22,974 nt of DNA. Source: S34-282 sp034422075. Its GTDB lineage: Bacteria > Chloroflexota > Dehalococcoidia > Lucifugimonadales > Australimonadaceae. The translations under genes and the position numbers were made by a program. The notes under the pieces are model-generated. The model made no database searches. It worked only from the letters and a program-made list of their open reading frames with translations, and was not told where the DNA came from. Positions 20,262-22,974 of the stretch are shown piece by piece (the stretch's first letter is position 1; each line of letters begins with the position of its first letter). Where the stretch lies: contig DAOUJX010000015.1 in assembly GCA_034422075.1 (NCBI GenBank), positions 1 to 22,974 of the forward strand, written 5' to 3'.

Positions 20262-20912
20262 ATGCTCAGATTCGCCGAGGAAATCGTCCTACTGATGCTC
20301 AACGATGAGGACGGGCGGTTCGTGCGTGCACCGCGGTGGTCGATCAACTACGCCCTTGCGGGCGGCGTCCTGATGGACCTCGCGTTGGAGAACCGCATCG
20401 ACACCGACCTAGAGAAGCTGGTGCTGCTGGACTCCACTCCTACCGGCGACGGCCTGCTCGACCCTGTCCTTGCGGAGATCACAGCGGAAGAGGAGCGCAG
20501 CGCGCGTTACTGGATCGAGCGCACCGCCGACCGTGCGGACGAGATCCGCGAAGAGTCGCTCGCGCGCATGGTCGACCATGGCATCCTCGAACGCAAGGAC
20601 GACTTGTTCCTCTGGGTGTTCCGCTCGCGCCGCTATCCCTCCATCGACCGCACGCCGGAGCGCGAGGTGAAGTTGCGCATCATGGGGGTGCTCTTCAGCG
20701 ATGAGATCCCCGAGCCACGCGACATCGTCATCATCTGCTTGGCCGACGCGTGTGGCATCTTCAAGGACATCCTGTCGGCTCGACAGTTGGAGGAGGCGAC
20801 GCCGCGTATCGAGCAGGTGCGCAAACTCGACCTCATCGGCCAGGCTATGGCCCAAGCGATTCAGGACATCGAGACGTCCATCGCAGCCTCGATGCAGGGG
20901 CATATGTACTAA
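20262..20912 (+). CDS. GPP34 (GOLPH3-like) family protein
   Basis: 216 residues, soluble, mostly helical. The N-terminus FAEEIVLLMLNDEDGRF and WSINYALAGGVLMDLALENRI match the start of the GPP34/GOLPH3/Vps74 fold, and residues 105-130 (MVDHGILERKDDLFLWVFRSRRYP) and VIICLADACGIF fit its later helices. Eukaryotic members bind PI4P and sort Golgi glycosyltransferases. Bacterial members, best known in actinobacteria, have no firmly established role, so this name gives fold and not function. ATG 20262 has GAGG 9 nt upstream. It stands alone, 74 nt before the MFS gene. Confidence 0.85.
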   Translation: MLRFAEEIVLLMLNDEDGRFVRAPRWSINYALAGGVLMDLALENRIDTDLEKLVLLDSTPTGDGLLDPVLAEITAEEERSARYWIERTADRADEIREESLARMVDHGILERKDDLFLWVFRSRRYPSIDRTPEREVKLRIMGVLFSDEIPEPRDIVIICLADACGIFKDILSARQLEEATPRIEQVRKLDLIGQAMAQAIQDIETSIAASMQGHMY

Positions 20913-20974
20913 GCCGCTGCCTGCGGCCGACATACATCCAACAAGACCGCTGCGCGGAATCGGCGCGTGTCGGC

Positions 20975-20980
20975 TAACAT
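20975..20980 (+). promoter_or_regulatory. -10-like box of the MFS gene (leaderless type)
   Basis: TAACAT ends 6 nt before ATG 20987, the same geometry as at the EVE and DtxR-family genes. No -35 match is seen, so support is moderate. Confidence 0.3.
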
Positions 20981-20986
20981 GAGCCG

Positions 20987-22273
20987 ATGCTGTCGCTTGC
21001 TCCGCGCCTCGCCCGATACCTGCCCTTCTACTATGGATGGATCATCGCCGTCGTCGCTGGGCTCGTCAGCTTCGCCGGCACGGCGGAGAGCCCCGCCATC
21101 CTTGGCATCTTCTTCACCAAGATGGAGGCCGAGCTAGGCTGGTCGCGAACGACGATGTCAGGATCCGTGCTGGCAGGAACGTTCCTAATAGTGCTCGTCG
21201 CCCCGGTGGCAGGGCGGCTGACGGATGCCTACGGGCCACGCGTGGTGGTGACGGTGGGGGCGGCGGTGACGGCGTCGGCGATCTTCTGCATGGGCTACGT
21301 GACGACGATACCGCTGTTCTATGCACTGGTAGCCATCGCCTACTCGGTGAACACGGGGATTGCACGCGTGGCGGTGAACGCCGTCATCGCCAAGTGGTTC
21401 GTGCGCTCGCGGGGGCGGGCGATGGCCGTGCTGAGCATGTTCCTGGGTCTAGGCTTTGCGGTGACGCCGGTCATCGCCGCGTTCGTGACCGATGCATCCG
21501 GCTGGCGTATGGGATGGCATGCGCTGGGCATCGCGACCTTCCTCGTCGCCGTACCGGTGAGCTTGGTCTTGCTGCGCGGCCATCCCTCGGAGGTGGGACA
21601 GCGCATCGACGGGGAGGTGTCGTCCGACGCACCGGCGCACGGGGCGATGCGATCAGCGCTGACGGAGGTGCAGTGGGCAGCGCGTGAAGCGCTGCGCACG
21701 CCGACCTTCTGGCTTGTTCTTATCTCGATGAGCACCCTTGCGGTGGCGATTCTTGGATTCGCAGTGCACTTGGTGCCGCATTTGGAGGGCCGGGGCATCG
21801 ACTCGCGGTGGGCGGCGCTGGCGTTCACCGTTGCCGGCCTGACGATGCTTCCGTCGAGCCCGCTCTGGGGCGTGCTCTTGGACCGCTTCTCATCGCGGGC
21901 GGCGTTCATTGCGGCAGCGCTGGTGGTTATCGCCTTCACGGTGTTTACGCTGCTGGCAAGGAGCGCGTGGATGGTGATCCCCATCGGAGTATCGATGGGC
22001 ATAGGCTTCGGCGGCTTTGGGATGGTGCAGCGGACGATTTACGCCAACTACTTTGGGCGGCAGTCGGCGGGTACGGTGCTGGGGTTAGCGATCCCATTCA
22101 TTGCGGTTGCACAGGGCATGGGCACGTTCCTTGCCGGCGCCGCATTCGACCTCTTTGGCAGCTACGAGGAGGTGTTCTCGATATTCGCCGGCTTCGTCAT
22201 CGCGTCGATTGGCGTAATCTACCTCGTGCGTTTGCCGGAACGTAAGCCAGTGGCAGCAGCGGGCTCAGCCTAG
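20987..22273 (+). CDS. Major facilitator superfamily transporter (OFA/monocarboxylate-like)
   Basis: 428 residues with about 12 hydrophobic segments in two halves, joined by a hydrophilic loop near 200-235. The first segment follows FYYGWIIAVVAGLVSF, a start typical of MFS carriers of the oxalate/formate and monocarboxylate-porter type (YGW motif). The loop after helix 2 holds GRLTDAYGPR, the MFS motif A, and FVRSRGRAMAV follows helix 4. Substrate is unknown; organic anions are the usual cargo of these relatives. There is no clear Shine-Dalgarno before ATG 20987. Its stop region overlaps the convergent GNAT gene by 9 nt. Confidence 0.9.
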   Translation: MLSLAPRLARYLPFYYGWIIAVVAGLVSFAGTAESPAILGIFFTKMEAELGWSRTTMSGSVLAGTFLIVLVAPVAGRLTDAYGPRVVVTVGAAVTASAIFCMGYVTTIPLFYALVAIAYSVNTGIARVAVNAVIAKWFVRSRGRAMAVLSMFLGLGFAVTPVIAAFVTDASGWRMGWHALGIATFLVAVPVSLVLLRGHPSEVGQRIDGEVSSDAPAHGAMRSALTEVQWAAREALRTPTFWLVLISMSTLAVAILGFAVHLVPHLEGRGIDSRWAALAFTVAGLTMLPSSPLWGVLLDRFSSRAAFIAAALVVIAFTVFTLLARSAWMVIPIGVSMGIGFGGFGMVQRTIYANYFGRQSAGTVLGLAIPFIAVAQGMGTFLAGAAFDLFGSYEEVFSIFAGFVIASIGVIYLVRLPERKPVAAAGSA

Positions 22274-22744
22274 CCGCTTCCACATGCGGTAAGAGCGGAG
22301 GTCGTAACCTGTGCCCTGGTAGAGAGCGAGCGCAGCTTCGTTGCCTTCGACGACGGTAAGGTCAACGGAGTCGGCAGAGCGGGAGAGCGCCCACTCCTCC
22401 GCTGCGTGCATCAGGCGCCGAGCAATGCCCCTTCGCCGCGCCCCAGGCGCCACGGCCAGGTCGACTACCTCTACGAACCGCCGCTTGACGAATCCCGACC
22501 AAGGCGGAGATGACTGCATCACGGCCATTACCAGTCCAAGGACTACGCCGTCCTCCTCCACGACGAAAAGCGCGGTGTCGTCGTCCACAATTTGCGCGCC
22601 TATCTCCTCGCGGGAGCGTTCAAACTCGTCGATAGGCCTGAAAAAGTGGGGCAGCCACTCGTGCGCCATTCGGTCAGCGTCGCGGTAAAGGCCAACCAGC
22701 GCGTTATAGTCGTCGGTGTTTGCGGGGCGTATCTCTAGGGGCAT
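22265..22744 (-). CDS. GNAT-family N-acetyltransferase
   Basis: 159 residues. The acetyl-CoA-binding motif A is VVDLAVAPGARRRGIARRLMHAAEEWA, with RRRGIA as the pyrophosphate loop. Motif B is VEGNEAALALYQGTGYD, and the end YRMWKRLG is common in the family. It moves an acetyl group from acetyl-CoA to an amine; acceptor unknown. The frame is open further upstream, but ATG 22744 gives the family start MPLEIRPAN, and a TACAAT box lies 10 nt before it. The last 9 nt overlap the end of the convergent MFS gene. Confidence 0.9.
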   Translation of the reverse strand: MPLEIRPANTDDYNALVGLYRDADRMAHEWLPHFFRPIDEFERSREEIGAQIVDDDTALFVVEEDGVVLGLVMAVMQSSPPWSGFVKRRFVEVVDLAVAPGARRRGIARRLMHAAEEWALSRSADSVDLTVVEGNEAALALYQGTGYDLRSYRMWKRLG

Positions 22745-22754
22745 AGCGCGGCGT

Positions 22755-22783
22755 ATTGTAGTCAATGGAGCCTTAGTCAACAA
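22755..22783 (-). promoter_or_regulatory. Promoter of the GNAT gene, inside the end of the LUD gene
   Basis: TTGTTG (22778-22783), a 17-bp spacer and TACAAT (22755-22760) predict a start about 4 nt before ATG 22744, so the mRNA is nearly leaderless. The -35 hexamer is within the last codons of the LUD-domain gene. Confidence 0.55.
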
Positions 22784-22974
22784 CGACCATATGCACGATG
22801 CCCGGTCCATGGACGCCGATGGTCAGGGTTTGTTCGATGTCGGCCGTGCGGCTGGGGCCGGATATGAAGTTGGCGTAGTTGGGCGAGCGCCCGCGGCCCC
22901 GCTGGTACGCGAGGCGCGTCACCGCAAAGTAGTCATCGAGCGATTCGAGCACCTGATCGGCAAGTACCACAGCA
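22773..22974 (-). CDS. LUD-domain (LutC/YkgG-like) protein, C-terminal fragment
   Basis: The frame is open to the window edge and ends at TAA 22773-22775; the 5' part is missing. The 66 visible residues end with NFISGPSRTADIEQTLTIGVHGPG-type sequence, the C-terminal signature of LutC/YkgG-like LUD proteins (ISGPSRTADIE, then GVHGP). LutC is the third subunit of the LutABC L-lactate utilisation complex, but stand-alone LUD proteins also exist. lutA and lutB would be expected beyond the right edge. Confidence 0.85.
   Translation of the reverse strand, partial: AVVLADQVLESLDDYFAVTRLAYQRGRGRSPNYANFISGPSRTADIEQTLTIGVHGPGIVHMVVVD

Noticed and set aside
1..22974. CRISPR arrays, insertion sequences, prophage or integrative elements
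   Set aside because: No regularly spaced repeats, transposase or integrase motifs, or attachment-site duplications at either tRNA were seen.

Overview
The window is GC-rich, gene-dense bacterial chromosome with 22 protein genes, one doubtful small ORF and two tRNA genes, and intergenic gaps mostly under 250 bp. I saw no insertion sequence, phage gene or CRISPR array. The mix (luciferase-like flavin monooxygenase, Rieske oxygenase, cytosolic gamma-glutamyltransferase-like hydrolase, LUD-domain protein, two-subunit glycine decarboxylase, DUF502 membrane protein, GPP34 protein) suggests an uncultured Chloroflexota, perhaps of the SAR202/Dehalococcoidia type. That placement is an inference from gene content, not a phylogeny.

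The most notable content is a selenocysteine system split across the window. A peroxiredoxin gene (8567-9028, minus) is interrupted by an in-frame UGA exactly at the peroxidatic-cysteine position of the PxxxTxxC motif. A strong hairpin lies just downstream of that UGA, and a complete 98-nt tRNA-Sec gene with anticodon UCA lies at 19555-19652. The decoded protein contains no cysteine at all. selA, selB and selD are not in the window.

Layout. 1-1017: end of a luciferase-like monooxygenase gene, a convergent DtxR/MntR-family regulator sharing a CTAG stop with it, and a divergent tRNA-Thr(CGU). 1100-4375: Rieske oxygenase and a gamma-glutamyltransferase-like gene, divergent, each with a near-consensus sigma70 promoter. 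4388-8553: an RsuA/RluB-type pseudouridine synthase (minus), then a plus-strand run of an unknown conserved-looking protein, an M50 site-2-type protease, aroA and gmk. 8567-16783: a minus-strand run read as fabI, (small ORF), metE, gcvT, gcvH, gcvPA, gcvPB and the selenoprotein peroxiredoxin. The complete glycine cleavage P, T and H set sits directly behind cobalamin-independent methionine synthase, which makes this a one-carbon/methionine operon. 16788-20093: more minus-strand genes (trxA, tRNA-Sec, polysaccharide deacetylase, VOC protein, DUF502, EVE). 20262-22974: a GPP34 protein and an MFS transporter (plus), then a GNAT acetyltransferase and the 3' end of a LutC-like LUD gene (minus).

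Expression signals are readable. Several -10 boxes are TACAAT or close to it. In several genes the box lies only 6 nt before the start codon with no Shine-Dalgarno, which indicates leaderless mRNAs; most other genes have a good GGAG-type site. Several gene ends carry strong GC hairpins without a U-tract.
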